Assembly: GCA_030616985.1 (NCBI GenBank)
Contig: JAUWWG010000002.1
Coordinates: forward strand, 1-48,017
DNA: 48,017 nucleotides
Source: Thermoplasmatota archaeon
GTDB lineage: Archaea; Thermoplasmatota; E2; DHVEG-1
Direction: 5' to 3'
Within the stretch, counting starts at the first letter, position 1; each line of letters opens with the position of its first letter. Both the position numbers and the translations under genes were made by a program. Below the pieces are notes generated by a model. That model was given only the letters and a program-made list of their open reading frames with translations. It made no database searches and was not told the DNA's origin. Shown in pieces: positions 33,242-42,058 of this stretch.

Positions 33242-33253
33242 CGAAACAAAACC

Positions 33254-33261
33254 ATTTCATA
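33254..33261 (+). repeat. Right 8-bp target site duplication
   Basis: ATTTCATA, identical to 31487-31494. Together they define the insertion point of the IS6-like element in the DUF424-polB gap. Confidence 0.85.
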
Positions 33262-33399
33262 GAAAGGTTTATATATTCCCTTGCTGGGGAAATTTCGTTG
33301 AAACTAAATTATCTACTAAACCATAATTCTAAAAACCCATTGCGATATACGCTTATTCTGAGATAAAATACTGTACGTATTTTTTGTGGGATAGGGGAA

Positions 33400-35070
33400 A
33401 TGAAATCCATAATTAAATCGTTCTCGGAGCATGGCACATTTGTCCAACCGGATACATTGAACTATATTTTGTCCAAGGACGACCCAAAAAAATTCACCTC
33501 TTTTATAACTAAAAAGCTAAAAGAGTATCCTCTTGTCCTAACAATTGAACAAGTAAAAAATATCGAACAAGAAACAAAGATTGAGGATATTCCAAAACCT
33601 TGTGAAGATTCACTTGAAAAAAAGGAATTACAAAAGAAAATCCTTTCAACAATGTATGGTGGAGTGTTACAACCAGAAACGTCTTTTGAAGAAAACGAAC
33701 TCGAATATGATGATCCTGATAAAGATGATCAGATATCCATACCAGATGAAAAAATAGAAGAAGCGGCAATACCACAATTAATAGAAATAAAAAAAGTAAA
33801 AGGATGGAAACCAGCATCTTTGGACTATGAGTCCGAGATTGAGATAATTAAGGATATAACTGGTAAAAGTACCTGCGAAGGAACTACAAGTGATTTTACA
33901 AAATTGTTTTTAAACAGATATGGTGTTTTAAGAAAAATACTGCGAAGCCAGAGACGAGAAATGGCAAACGTCATTCCCATAAATAGGATTAAAAGAAGCG
34001 GTATTAAAGATATACAAATTGTCGGGATAATTAAGGATGTAAGAACCACTAAAAATGGACACAAACTAATAGAGATTGAGGATGAAACTGGTGCTGCAGC
34101 AGCTATTGCCTTGAAAGATAATCGTGAAGCCACTCAGATGGCAAGTGAAATTATTTTAGATGAGATATTGGGGATGAAATGTCAACTCAGCAAAGATGGC
34201 GATTTACTAGTAGTTCAAAGTATAGTTTTTCCAGATATTAGTATTCAGAATGAGAGACATAGATCCGAGGTACCAGTTTGTGCTGCATTTCTTTCTGATA
34301 TTCATATTGGTAGCAAACAATTTATGGAAACAGAATGGCAAGCGTTTCTGCGATGGATAAATGGTGAGATGGGTAATTCCAGACAAAAAGATGTTGCCGG
34401 TAAAATAAAATATTTGGTTATACCTGGAGATGCTGTGGATGGAATAGGTATTTATCCCAATCAAGACAAAGAGCTCTCGATAGTTGATGTATACAGACAG
34501 TATGAAACACTAGCCGAACAACTACAATTAATCCCTGATCATATATCTATTGTCCTGCAGCCTGGCAACCATGATGCTGTTAGACCTGCGGAGCCGCAAC
34601 CTGCATTTGAGAAAGAGATAAGAGATCTATTTTCCGGTAATGATATTACTTTTGTTGGCAACCCTTGTTATTTTTCCCTCCATGGTGTGGAAGTGTTAGC
34701 ATATCACGGACAAAGCTTGCTTGATTTCGCTACAAATATACAGTGTCTAAGATATAATGAGCCATTAGAAATAATGAAGGTTATGTTGAAAAAACATCAT
34801 CTTGCTCCAGCTTATGGTGGATACACGCCACTTACTCCGGAGCATTTGGATTACATGGTTATAGACAAGATTCCTGATATATTTGTCACAGGTCATGTTC
34901 ACTTGGCCACAATTGGGGCATACAGGGGGGTTACTTTGATAAATGCCTCAAGTTGGCAGTCACAGACATCCTATCAGAAGATGTTGAACTTCATTCCGGA
35001 TCCTGCAAAACTTCCGATTGCAGATCTTAAAACTGGAAATGTGACCATGATGGATTTTAGCGGGATGTAG
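33400..35070 (+). CDS. polB: DNA polymerase D small subunit DP1
   Basis: 556 residues. N-terminal helical region, acidic linker at about 85-130, OB fold at about 200-285 (IQIVGIIKDVRTTKNGHKLI), then the Mre11-like phosphoesterase: LSDIHIGSKQF (Asp300, His302), VIPGDAVDGIGIYPNQ, VLQPGNHDAVRPAEPQP and VTGHVHLATIG. DP1 supplies the 3'-5' proofreading exonuclease and binds DP2. ATG 33400 follows GGGGAAATG with weak Shine-Dalgarno match. The IS6-like element lies only about 140 nt upstream, between the gene and any more distant regulatory sequence. Next gene is polC. Confidence 0.94.
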   Translation: MKSIIKSFSEHGTFVQPDTLNYILSKDDPKKFTSFITKKLKEYPLVLTIEQVKNIEQETKIEDIPKPCEDSLEKKELQKKILSTMYGGVLQPETSFEENELEYDDPDKDDQISIPDEKIEEAAIPQLIEIKKVKGWKPASLDYESEIEIIKDITGKSTCEGTTSDFTKLFLNRYGVLRKILRSQRREMANVIPINRIKRSGIKDIQIVGIIKDVRTTKNGHKLIEIEDETGAAAAIALKDNREATQMASEIILDEILGMKCQLSKDGDLLVVQSIVFPDISIQNERHRSEVPVCAAFLSDIHIGSKQFMETEWQAFLRWINGEMGNSRQKDVAGKIKYLVIPGDAVDGIGIYPNQDKELSIVDVYRQYETLAEQLQLIPDHISIVLQPGNHDAVRPAEPQPAFEKEIRDLFSGNDITFVGNPCYFSLHGVEVLAYHGQSLLDFATNIQCLRYNEPLEIMKVMLKKHHLAPAYGGYTPLTPEHLDYMVIDKIPDIFVTGHVHLATIGAYRGVTLINASSWQSQTSYQKMLNFIPDPAKLPIADLKTGNVTMMDFSGM

Positions 35071-35163
35071 TTCTAATTTTTATGTTGGTTTGTGTTTCTC
35101 AAACACAAACCTTTAAACCTCTTTTTTCATATGTACATTGTTAAGTTTTAGAGATGGAAAATT

Positions 35164-38100
35164 ATGGGTGGGGACTTATCTGGAGATATTGCAGTTAGCT
35201 CAGATATGCGTTCGTATTTTAGTAGACTTCAGGATGATATTGAATCATGCTATTCCATTGCAGGTGAAGCACGAAAAAAGGGTCTTGATCCAGAACTTGA
35301 AGTTGAAATACCTCGGGCATTGGACATTGCTGTGCGGGTAGAACAGCTTGTAGGTCCAAAAGGCATAGCACCAAAAATTCGTGAGACTACCAAAAAAATA
35401 GGTAACAGAGAACTTGTGTCTTTGGAAATCGCTAGACAAATTGTTAATGGAAAAACCTACAAATTCAATAAAATCGAAGATGCTTTAGATCAAGCCATAC
35501 GAACGGGACTCGCTATACTTACTGAAGGTGTTTTAGTGGCCCCTCTCGAAGGAATAGCAGAGGTAAAACTGGGGAAAAATAAGGACGGTACGGATTATGT
35601 GGCTCTTTATTTCTCTGGACCCATCAGAAGTGCAGGTGGAACAGGACAAGCAATGAGCGTTTTAATTGCTGATGTTGTTAGAAGGGAACTAGATATAGGA
35701 AAATATGTGCCAACATCTGGGGAGATAGAGCGTTACAAAGAGGAGATTCCTTTGTATAAGAGGGTACAACATTTGCAGTATACTCCCTCGGTCGATGAGA
35801 TAGACAAGATAACAAAAGGTTGCCCAATTTGTATAACTGGTGAGGGAACAGAAAAAGAGGAAGTAACAGGATATCGGGATTTACCAAGAGTTGAGACAAA
35901 CCGTCTTAGAGGTGGGGCATGCCTTGTAATTGCCGAAGGTCTCTGTCTTAAGGCGCCTAAACTCTTAAAACATGTTAAAAAACTAAAACTCAAAGGATGG
36001 GATTTTCTCGATATTTTTGTCAATAAAAATAATGGTGGAGACGATAAGAAAACTGATGGAATTCCAGAGATTGCTCCTTCTCTCAAATATATAGGTGAGG
36101 TTATTGCGGGTAGGCCTGTTTTTTCTCATCCATCTAGAAAAGGCGGCTTTCGACTACGGTATGGCAGGGCTCGTACGGGTGGTTTGGCATCTACTGCAGT
36201 TAACCCCGCTTCAATGAAGATACTTGATGGTTTTATTGCTGTTGGTACACAAATTAAAACGGAGCGACCTGGGAAGGGAACAATAGGTACTCCGTGCAGC
36301 CAGATTGATGGCCCCATTGTACTGTTGCAAAACGGTGATTTAGTTCAGGTTAATGATGTAAAGGATGTTGAAAAATACGATGTTAAAAAAATAATTGATC
36401 TCGGTGAAATTCTTATTCCTTTTGGAGAATTCATTGAGAATAATGCATTGCTTCCTGATTCTCCATACATTTACGAATGGTGGATTCAGGATTTACAGAA
36501 GTCATTGAACTGTCTGCCAAAGGAATATGATATCCACTGTATTATGGAAAATGATGAAAAAACTCAAAAGAAAATCAATGAAGATTTTGGAAGGGAAGTC
36601 AATCTAAAAAAACCATTATTTTTGAATGCTTTTGAAATTTCAACTAGGTATAATGTTCCACTACATCCTTATTATAATCTATTCTGGCATGATATAACAC
36701 CTGATGATGTAGTCAAACTCTCAAAGCTTGTGAAGGCGCATGGTGAAATAGTTGACGATTCATTACTGGTTCTTCCCAGGTATGATGAAATAAAAAATAT
36801 TCTCATAGAACTTGGCGCAATTCACAAACAAAGTCAAGAAAAACTTATCTTGGGTGGGCATTCCCATTCTATTATCAGATGTCTTGGTTTGGATATCGAG
36901 GATGGTCGCATTGTTGAAACAGAGAGAGTTAAGTTACTTGAAAACGTAAAGGAAGGGCAAGATATTATTTCACTGGTTTCAGGACTTGCTGGCATAGAGG
37001 TTAGGAAAAAAGCGCCGTTTCGAATTGGAACACGTATGGGGCGGCCTGAGAAGGCAGATGCTAGAAAAATGAAGCCTCCACCACATGTTTTATTTCCACT
37101 GGGAAACTATGGTGGCAATCAACGTTTGTTTAGGACAGCAGCAGAAAAGAGCACAATAGAATTTGAAGCAGGGCGAAGAAAATGCTCCAAGTGTGGCAAA
37201 ACCACTTATAGGGTATTTTGCACATGTGGAGGGCATACGGATCCCATTGAAGGAAGAATAGAGATTCAAAAAGTCAGTATATCCAAAGAACTAGACATCG
37301 CAAAAAGTAACCTAAAAGAACGTAATCTTCCAGAAACGATCAAAGGTGTAATAGGCACAATATCAAAACATAAAACACCCGAGCCTTTGGAGAAGGGAAT
37401 ACTGCGAGCAAAACACAATGTATCTGTATTCAAAGATGGAACAATACGTTTTGATATGACTGATGCCCCTCTTACACATTTCAAATCAAAAGAAATCAGA
37501 GTTTCGATACAAAAATTAAAAAAATTAGGTTACACAAAGGATTATCTCGGAAGTTCTCTAGAACGTGATGATCAAACCTGTGAGTTGAAAGTACAGGATG
37601 TTATTATTTCGAAATCTTGTGCAGAGTATTTTGTCAATGTATCAAAATTTATAGATGATCTTCTAGTTAAGTTCTATAAATTGAATCGTTTTTTCAAAAT
37701 TAGAAGACTGGAAGATTTAACAGGGCATCTTGTTGTCGGGTTGGCACCTCATACTTCTGCAGGAGCTTTAGCTAGAATAATAGGTTTTACTGATGCTCAG
37801 GTCTGTTTTGCTCATCCTTTCTATCATGCAGCAAAACGTCGCAACGCCGATGGCGACGAAGATGGTTTAATGCTTCTCATGGATGCACTTTTGAATTTCT
37901 CCCATGCATATATTCCTGATAAACGTGGTGGAAGGATGGATTTACCCCTACTTCTTACAACTCGTATCGATCCGTCAGAGGTTGATAAGGAAGCTCACAA
38001 CGTTGATGTCATGGCAAGATATCCTCTTGATTTTTATGAAGCTACATTGCAACATGAGAATCCCAAAGAATTGGAACCTATAATGGATTTGGTGTCTTCA

Positions 38101-38598
38101 AGACTAGGTACTGAGTTACAATATGAACAGTTCGGTTTCACACATGACACAGATGATATATCTGCAGGTCCAAAGATGTCATCCTATAAAACATTGAAAA
38201 CTATGATGGATAAGATGAATGCGCAGCTAAATCTTGCTGCAAAGATACGGGCAGTGGATGAAGCTGATGTTGCGTACAAGGTTATAGAAAGACACTTTCT
38301 ACCGGATATATTGGGTAATCTTAGAGCATTTAGTAAGCAGTCAGTTCGTTGCCCCATATGCAATATTACATATCGAAGGGTCCCTCTCACAGGTACATGT
38401 ACAAAGTGTGGTGGGAAACTTATTCTTACAGTTCATGAAAAATCTGTTAAGAAGTACTTGGAAATCTCAAAAGAAGTCGCGGAAAAATACAATATCTCGT
38501 CTTATTCACGCCAACGTATAAAACTGGTAGAAAAATCTATAAACTCTTTATTTGTGAGCGATAAGGTAAAAAAGCCGAAATTAACCGATTTTCTTTGA
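35164..38598 (+). CDS. polC: DNA polymerase D large subunit DP2
   Basis: 1144 residues, near the usual size for intein-free DP2. Recognisable blocks include SGPIRSAGGTGQAMSVLIAD, RGGACLVIAEGLCLKAPKLL, FRLRYGRARTGGLASTAVNP, and the catalytic region NADGDEDGLMLLMDALLNFS with the invariant acidic residues. Two zinc-binding sites appear as CSKCGKTTYRVFCTCGG and CPICNITYRRVPLTGTCTKC. The C-terminus KPKLTDFL is a PIP-like/DP1 contact tail. No intein is present at the catalytic sites where other archaea carry one. ATG 35164 is close after a GAGATGG; translation at Met15 cannot be excluded. Follows polB by 93 nt. Confidence 0.95.
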   Translation: MGGDLSGDIAVSSDMRSYFSRLQDDIESCYSIAGEARKKGLDPELEVEIPRALDIAVRVEQLVGPKGIAPKIRETTKKIGNRELVSLEIARQIVNGKTYKFNKIEDALDQAIRTGLAILTEGVLVAPLEGIAEVKLGKNKDGTDYVALYFSGPIRSAGGTGQAMSVLIADVVRRELDIGKYVPTSGEIERYKEEIPLYKRVQHLQYTPSVDEIDKITKGCPICITGEGTEKEEVTGYRDLPRVETNRLRGGACLVIAEGLCLKAPKLLKHVKKLKLKGWDFLDIFVNKNNGGDDKKTDGIPEIAPSLKYIGEVIAGRPVFSHPSRKGGFRLRYGRARTGGLASTAVNPASMKILDGFIAVGTQIKTERPGKGTIGTPCSQIDGPIVLLQNGDLVQVNDVKDVEKYDVKKIIDLGEILIPFGEFIENNALLPDSPYIYEWWIQDLQKSLNCLPKEYDIHCIMENDEKTQKKINEDFGREVNLKKPLFLNAFEISTRYNVPLHPYYNLFWHDITPDDVVKLSKLVKAHGEIVDDSLLVLPRYDEIKNILIELGAIHKQSQEKLILGGHSHSIIRCLGLDIEDGRIVETERVKLLENVKEGQDIISLVSGLAGIEVRKKAPFRIGTRMGRPEKADARKMKPPPHVLFPLGNYGGNQRLFRTAAEKSTIEFEAGRRKCSKCGKTTYRVFCTCGGHTDPIEGRIEIQKVSISKELDIAKSNLKERNLPETIKGVIGTISKHKTPEPLEKGILRAKHNVSVFKDGTIRFDMTDAPLTHFKSKEIRVSIQKLKKLGYTKDYLGSSLERDDQTCELKVQDVIISKSCAEYFVNVSKFIDDLLVKFYKLNRFFKIRRLEDLTGHLVVGLAPHTSAGALARIIGFTDAQVCFAHPFYHAAKRRNADGDEDGLMLLMDALLNFSHAYIPDKRGGRMDLPLLLTTRIDPSEVDKEAHNVDVMARYPLDFYEATLQHENPKELEPIMDLVSSRLGTELQYEQFGFTHDTDDISAGPKMSSYKTLKTMMDKMNAQLNLAAKIRAVDEADVAYKVIERHFLPDILGNLRAFSKQSVRCPICNITYRRVPLTGTCTKCGGKLILTVHEKSVKKYLEISKEVAEKYNISSYSRQRIKLVEKSINSLFVSDKVKKPKLTDFL

Positions 38599-38670
38599 TT
38601 ATTTGGAAGCATAACTTTCATATATCTATTCTGCAATGCATTGTTTGTTAATTAAGAGGAGTTGTTTGAT

Positions 38671-38928
38671 ATGGTAGATAATGCATTTCATCAAATGAGT
38701 AAGAAAACTTGGTACAAATGGTCGTTTTATATTAATATAATTCTATTTTTCATCATAGCGTTATTCATTTATCTACTTGTGATAGATTGTCTCCTGTTTA
38801 CACCTGGCTCGAATCCATATTCATGGCTTTATATCGCTCGTGATTTGGCATTTCTCTCAATAGCATTGGCATTAGTGTTTTTCCAGTTCTTCAGAAATAT
38901 GTTGAAAATTATGCGGAGATCATTGTGA
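38671..38928 (+). CDS. Small two-helix membrane protein
   Basis: 85 residues from ATG 38671, with AGAGGAG about ten bases upstream; a TTG at 38662 is the alternative. Two hydrophobic helices (FYINIILFFIIALFIYLLVI and LAFLSIALALVFFQFF) and basic ends. No family recognised. It lies between polC and the SRP RNA, whose 5' end begins only about 17 nt after its stop, so it may share their transcription. Confidence 0.65.
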   Translation: MVDNAFHQMSKKTWYKWSFYINIILFFIIALFIYLLVIDCLLFTPGSNPYSWLYIARDLAFLSIALALVFFQFFRNMLKIMRRSL

Positions 38929-38945
38929 GATAAGTAATGGCGATA

Positions 38946-39262
38946 GGTGTAGAATAGACTGGGGAGGTAGGCGTTCCCTGTAACCAGAAACCGCCGATAT
39001 GCTGGGGTCGAAACCAAGAGGCGATGTAACGAGCATTTATTGATCCATTTGTTGACGATGAGACCTTGTCCTTCGGGATTAGAGGTGATGACCATATATG
39101 GTCGGAGGATCATATGTACATCTTAGTTGCGGGAACCGGGTGAGGCACGGAAGTGAGCAGCCTTACCGCAAACTGCTGGTGCTCAAAGGGTTAACGGGGT
39201 TGAGAATGCAGATGGGCAGTCAATAGATGAAACGTGCACCCACTCGCGGGGTTTCTACACCC
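38946..39262 (+). ncRNA. 7S signal recognition particle RNA
   Basis: About 317 nt. The 5' GGTGTAGAA (38946-38954) pairs with TTCTACACC (39253-39261), closing helix 1, a feature of archaeal SRP RNA. The Alu domain motif is clear at 38962-39010 (CCCTGTAACCAGAAACCG, then CCGATATGCTGGGG). The S domain helix 8, with GGCACGGAAGTGAGCAGCC near 39143-39161 and AACTGCTGG opposite, provides the SRP54 site and the GNAR tetraloop region. With SRP19 and SRP54 it targets secreted and membrane proteins. The mcm gene follows after 58 nt. Confidence 0.93.
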
Positions 39263-39320
39263 GCTAAAATTATTAAACCCAACCTGTATTTCACGTTCTA
39301 AAATCATCGGGGGAATTCAT

Positions 39321-41429
39321 ATGGTACGATTGCTTAAGGATGAGAGCTTAGCAGCTTCATGGCAAAGATTCTTTGAAGAAAATTACAAACCTGGAATTGA
39401 GACTGTTGCCATTGAATATCCTGAGAAACGTAGTTTATATGTTGATTATTGGGACATAGATAGGGCAGATCCAAAGCTCACTGAAATGCTTATCAATCAA
39501 CCTTACAAAGCAGTATTTAATGCTGAGGAAGCTTTAAAAAATGTTGATGTTGCTGCTGAAAATAAATTAAAACTCCATTTTAGAGTTGTAAATATTCCTG
39601 ATACAAACAAGATAATTATTAGAAAAATTCGTGCAAATCATCTTGGGACATTCGTTGCTGTAGAGGGTCTAGTAAAGAAAAGAACCGAAGTGAGACCTAA
39701 ACTTCAGGTTGGCGCATTTCAATGTCATAAATGTGGCGCAGTTATCAGGATAGAGCAGGAAGAGGATATTTTAAAAGAGCCTTCCGAATGTTATGAAGAT
39801 CAAGGTGGATGTGGAAGGGTTTCTTCGTTTAAACTTTTAACTAATTTGTCCGAGTTTATAGATTCTCAAAAGATAGAAATCCAGGAAAATCCTGAGGGGC
39901 TTCGTGGTGGTGCTCAGCCAGAGAGAATAAGTGTGTATCTTGAAGATGATCTTGTAGGGGAGATATCTCCCGGGGATAGAATCGTTGCAAATGGCATGCT
40001 TCGTTCTATGCAAAGGAGAAGAGGGCAGTTTCGATTGACTTCTTTTGATAAGGCTATGGATGCAGTTAGCATTGAAAGTCAGGAAATGGCGTTTGAAGAG
40101 GTAGAGGTTAGCGAGGAAGATGAGAAAGAGATATTGAAGATGAGCAAAGACCCTGATATTTATACTAAAATGAGGGAAAGCATTGCACCTACGATTTATG
40201 GTATGGATGTAGAAAAGGAGGCTTTAATCTTGCAGTTGTTTGGTGGTCTTGCTAAAGAGATGCCTGATGGCACTCGCATAAGGGGTGATATTCACACGCT
40301 ATTTGTTGGAGACCCTGGTACTGCAAAGTCTCAGATGCTTGCCTATATGTCCAAACTAGCTCCAAGGAGTATCTACGCTTCTGGTAAAGCGTCAACGGCT
40401 GCAGGTCTTACGGCAGCTGCAGTCAGAGATGACTTTGGTGAAGGCCAGTGGACATTGGAGGCAGGGGCATTAGTTCTGGCTGACATGGGTGTTGCATGTA
40501 TTGATGAAATAGATAAGATGGATGAGAAAGATAGGAGTTCACTTCACCAGGCAATGGAACAGCAGGAGATTTCAATTGCTAAGGCAGGTATAAATGCAAC
40601 GTTAAAAACAAGATGCGCTGTGCTTGCGGCAGCAAACCCAAAACTAGGAAGATTTGATGAATTCCTTCCAATGCATGAGCAGATTAACATGCCACCTGCT
40701 CTTATTTCTCGTTTTGATCTAATCTTTTCAATTCTTGACAAACCCAACAGGGCAAGGGATACAGATCTTGCGACACATATTTTACGTACTCACAAGGCGG
40801 GGGAGATAAGCGAGAATATCATAAAATCTAAAATGTCAAAACGTACTAAAAAAGAAAGAGATAAGTTAATGGAAATTGTTATGCCAACATTCGATCCTGA
40901 ATTTCTAAGAAAGTATATAGCATATGCAAAAAGAAACATCTATCCTGTAATGACTGATGAGGCATTGGAACTAATCAAGAGCTATTATGTAGATTTTAGA
41001 AACTCATCTGAGGATACCGTTACGTTTACTCCAAGACAGCTTGAGGCTTTTGTAAGACTTGCAGAGGCAAGCGCCAAACTGAGACTCAGCCAGGAGGTAA
41101 CTGTAGAGGACGCAAAAAGATCTATTGGCATTATTGAACAGTATCTTACAAGAGTTGGGATGGATCGGGAAACCGATAAATTTGATATTGATATCATTAC
41201 TACCGGCATAAGTCATACTCAACAGAGTAGAATGCGTTCAATCATAGATATTATACAAAAATTGTGTGACGCATCAGAAGATGGAAACGCAGATAGAAAT
41301 GACATTATAAGAGAGGCAGAGATAGATGGCGTTGAATCTGGCAAGGTGGAAGATGCGGTGGATAGGCTCAGACGTAACGGGCAGATATATGAGCCATCAC
41401 ATGGAAAATACAGATTAAGCAATATGTAA
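39321..41429 (+). CDS. mcm: MCM replicative helicase
   Basis: 702 residues from ATG 39321, preceded by GGGGGA; the frame extension to 39234 overlaps the SRP RNA 3' end and is rejected. Domains: N-terminal A, zinc-binding CHKCG (Cys135 on) paired with CYEDQGGCG, OB fold, then the AAA+ core with Walker A GDPGTAKSQ (330-338), Walker B CIDEIDKMDEKDRS, sensor 1 AAANPKLGRFD and arginine finger LISRFDLIFS. A C-terminal winged helix ends the protein (GVESGKVEDAVDRLRRNG). It unwinds DNA 3'-5' at replication forks, alongside PolD encoded just upstream. No intein. Confidence 0.95.
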   Translation: MVRLLKDESLAASWQRFFEENYKPGIETVAIEYPEKRSLYVDYWDIDRADPKLTEMLINQPYKAVFNAEEALKNVDVAAENKLKLHFRVVNIPDTNKIIIRKIRANHLGTFVAVEGLVKKRTEVRPKLQVGAFQCHKCGAVIRIEQEEDILKEPSECYEDQGGCGRVSSFKLLTNLSEFIDSQKIEIQENPEGLRGGAQPERISVYLEDDLVGEISPGDRIVANGMLRSMQRRRGQFRLTSFDKAMDAVSIESQEMAFEEVEVSEEDEKEILKMSKDPDIYTKMRESIAPTIYGMDVEKEALILQLFGGLAKEMPDGTRIRGDIHTLFVGDPGTAKSQMLAYMSKLAPRSIYASGKASTAAGLTAAAVRDDFGEGQWTLEAGALVLADMGVACIDEIDKMDEKDRSSLHQAMEQQEISIAKAGINATLKTRCAVLAAANPKLGRFDEFLPMHEQINMPPALISRFDLIFSILDKPNRARDTDLATHILRTHKAGEISENIIKSKMSKRTKKERDKLMEIVMPTFDPEFLRKYIAYAKRNIYPVMTDEALELIKSYYVDFRNSSEDTVTFTPRQLEAFVRLAEASAKLRLSQEVTVEDAKRSIGIIEQYLTRVGMDRETDKFDIDIITTGISHTQQSRMRSIIDIIQKLCDASEDGNADRNDIIREAEIDGVESGKVEDAVDRLRRNGQIYEPSHGKYRLSNM

Positions 41430-41470
41430 AATCAGATGTAATTAGTTAAAAAATGTACTTTTATTTATTT

Positions 41471-41839
41471 TTACAACTTTGGAGAAGATAGTTTCCCAAT
41501 AGCTTTTTTTATATTTTCTCTGCTTTTTTCTCCTATCTCGTCAACTATACAATCTGCAAAGCTATTCTTTATGTCATTCCAGTTAAGGGTTGTCACACCA
41601 AAATATAATTTTTTGTTAACATTTGAAGCTTTGTGAATATGCGGGGACCATTTGCTGGGAGTAGTGTCGCAGTTATCCATATGGAGAACATAGTTTTTCT
41701 TAAGCGTTTTTCTCTCTATAAGATAGATCTCAAATTTTCTGTTAAAATATTTGTAATTAGCATCCTTGTCAAAGTATCGGTACTCGAGCTCGTAGTTTTT
41801 GTTTATGTTTATGCTCCCGCGCTCCATTTTCCCCTCCAA
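41471..41839 (-). CDS. Hypothetical protein, His-rich motif
   Basis: 122 residues; not confidently recognised. Alternating beta strands (YELEYRYFDKD, RKFEIYLIERKTLKKNYVLH) lead to a motif HMDNCDTTPSKWSPHIHKAS, then a helical C-terminus. The DN...PHxHK arrangement loosely recalls small toxin-like DUF6516 proteins, but no antitoxin partner is adjacent, so I do not assign that. Convergent with mcm, 41 nt from its stop. Confidence 0.55.
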   Translation of the reverse strand: MEGKMERGSININKNYELEYRYFDKDANYKYFNRKFEIYLIERKTLKKNYVLHMDNCDTTPSKWSPHIHKASNVNKKLYFGVTTLNWNDIKNSFADCIVDEIGEKSRENIKKAIGKLSSPKL

Positions 41840-42058
41840 GCATCGTGTAACACGGATTGCTATTTAATGATTTTTAATTTTTTACAAGACATAATTAGTT
41901 TTTGTGAATTTTGCCTTTTAAGAAGTGTGTTTTCACATAGTCAACTCAGAACAAAATTTGCAGTAAACATTGCGATCCGGTAACTAGACGATGCTTTTTG
42001 TTTTACTATTCTCTCTTACAAACAAAGGAAAAAAATTGAAAATAAAGAAGAGAGATTA

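Larger units (their letters stand above)
31495..33253 (+). mobile_element. IS6-like insertion element with passenger gene
   Basis: 1759 bp. The left end begins GGATTGCGTTTCGTTATGGT and the right end, read inward, begins GGTTTTGTTTCGTTATGGTT; they share GTTTCGTTATGGT plus GAAA after one mismatch, with a one-base length difference near the tip. The 8-bp duplication ATTTCATA flanks it. It carries a 259-aa membrane-protein gene and a zinc-ribbon DDE transposase whose last codons lie inside the right repeat. The element interrupts the gap between the DUF424 gene and polB. Both ends and both genes are intact, so it may be recent. Confidence 0.85.

Noticed and set aside
38829-39113. 94-aa minus-strand frame
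   Set aside because: It overlaps the SRP RNA and the small membrane-protein gene and has no family features.
39234-39320. 29-codon upstream extension of mcm
   Set aside because: It overlaps the 3' end of the SRP RNA, and ATG 39321 has GGGGGA upstream and begins the conserved MCM N-terminus.
35164-41429. Possible inteins in DP2 or MCM
   Set aside because: Catalytic and Walker regions are continuous, protein lengths are normal, and no intein splice motifs are seen.
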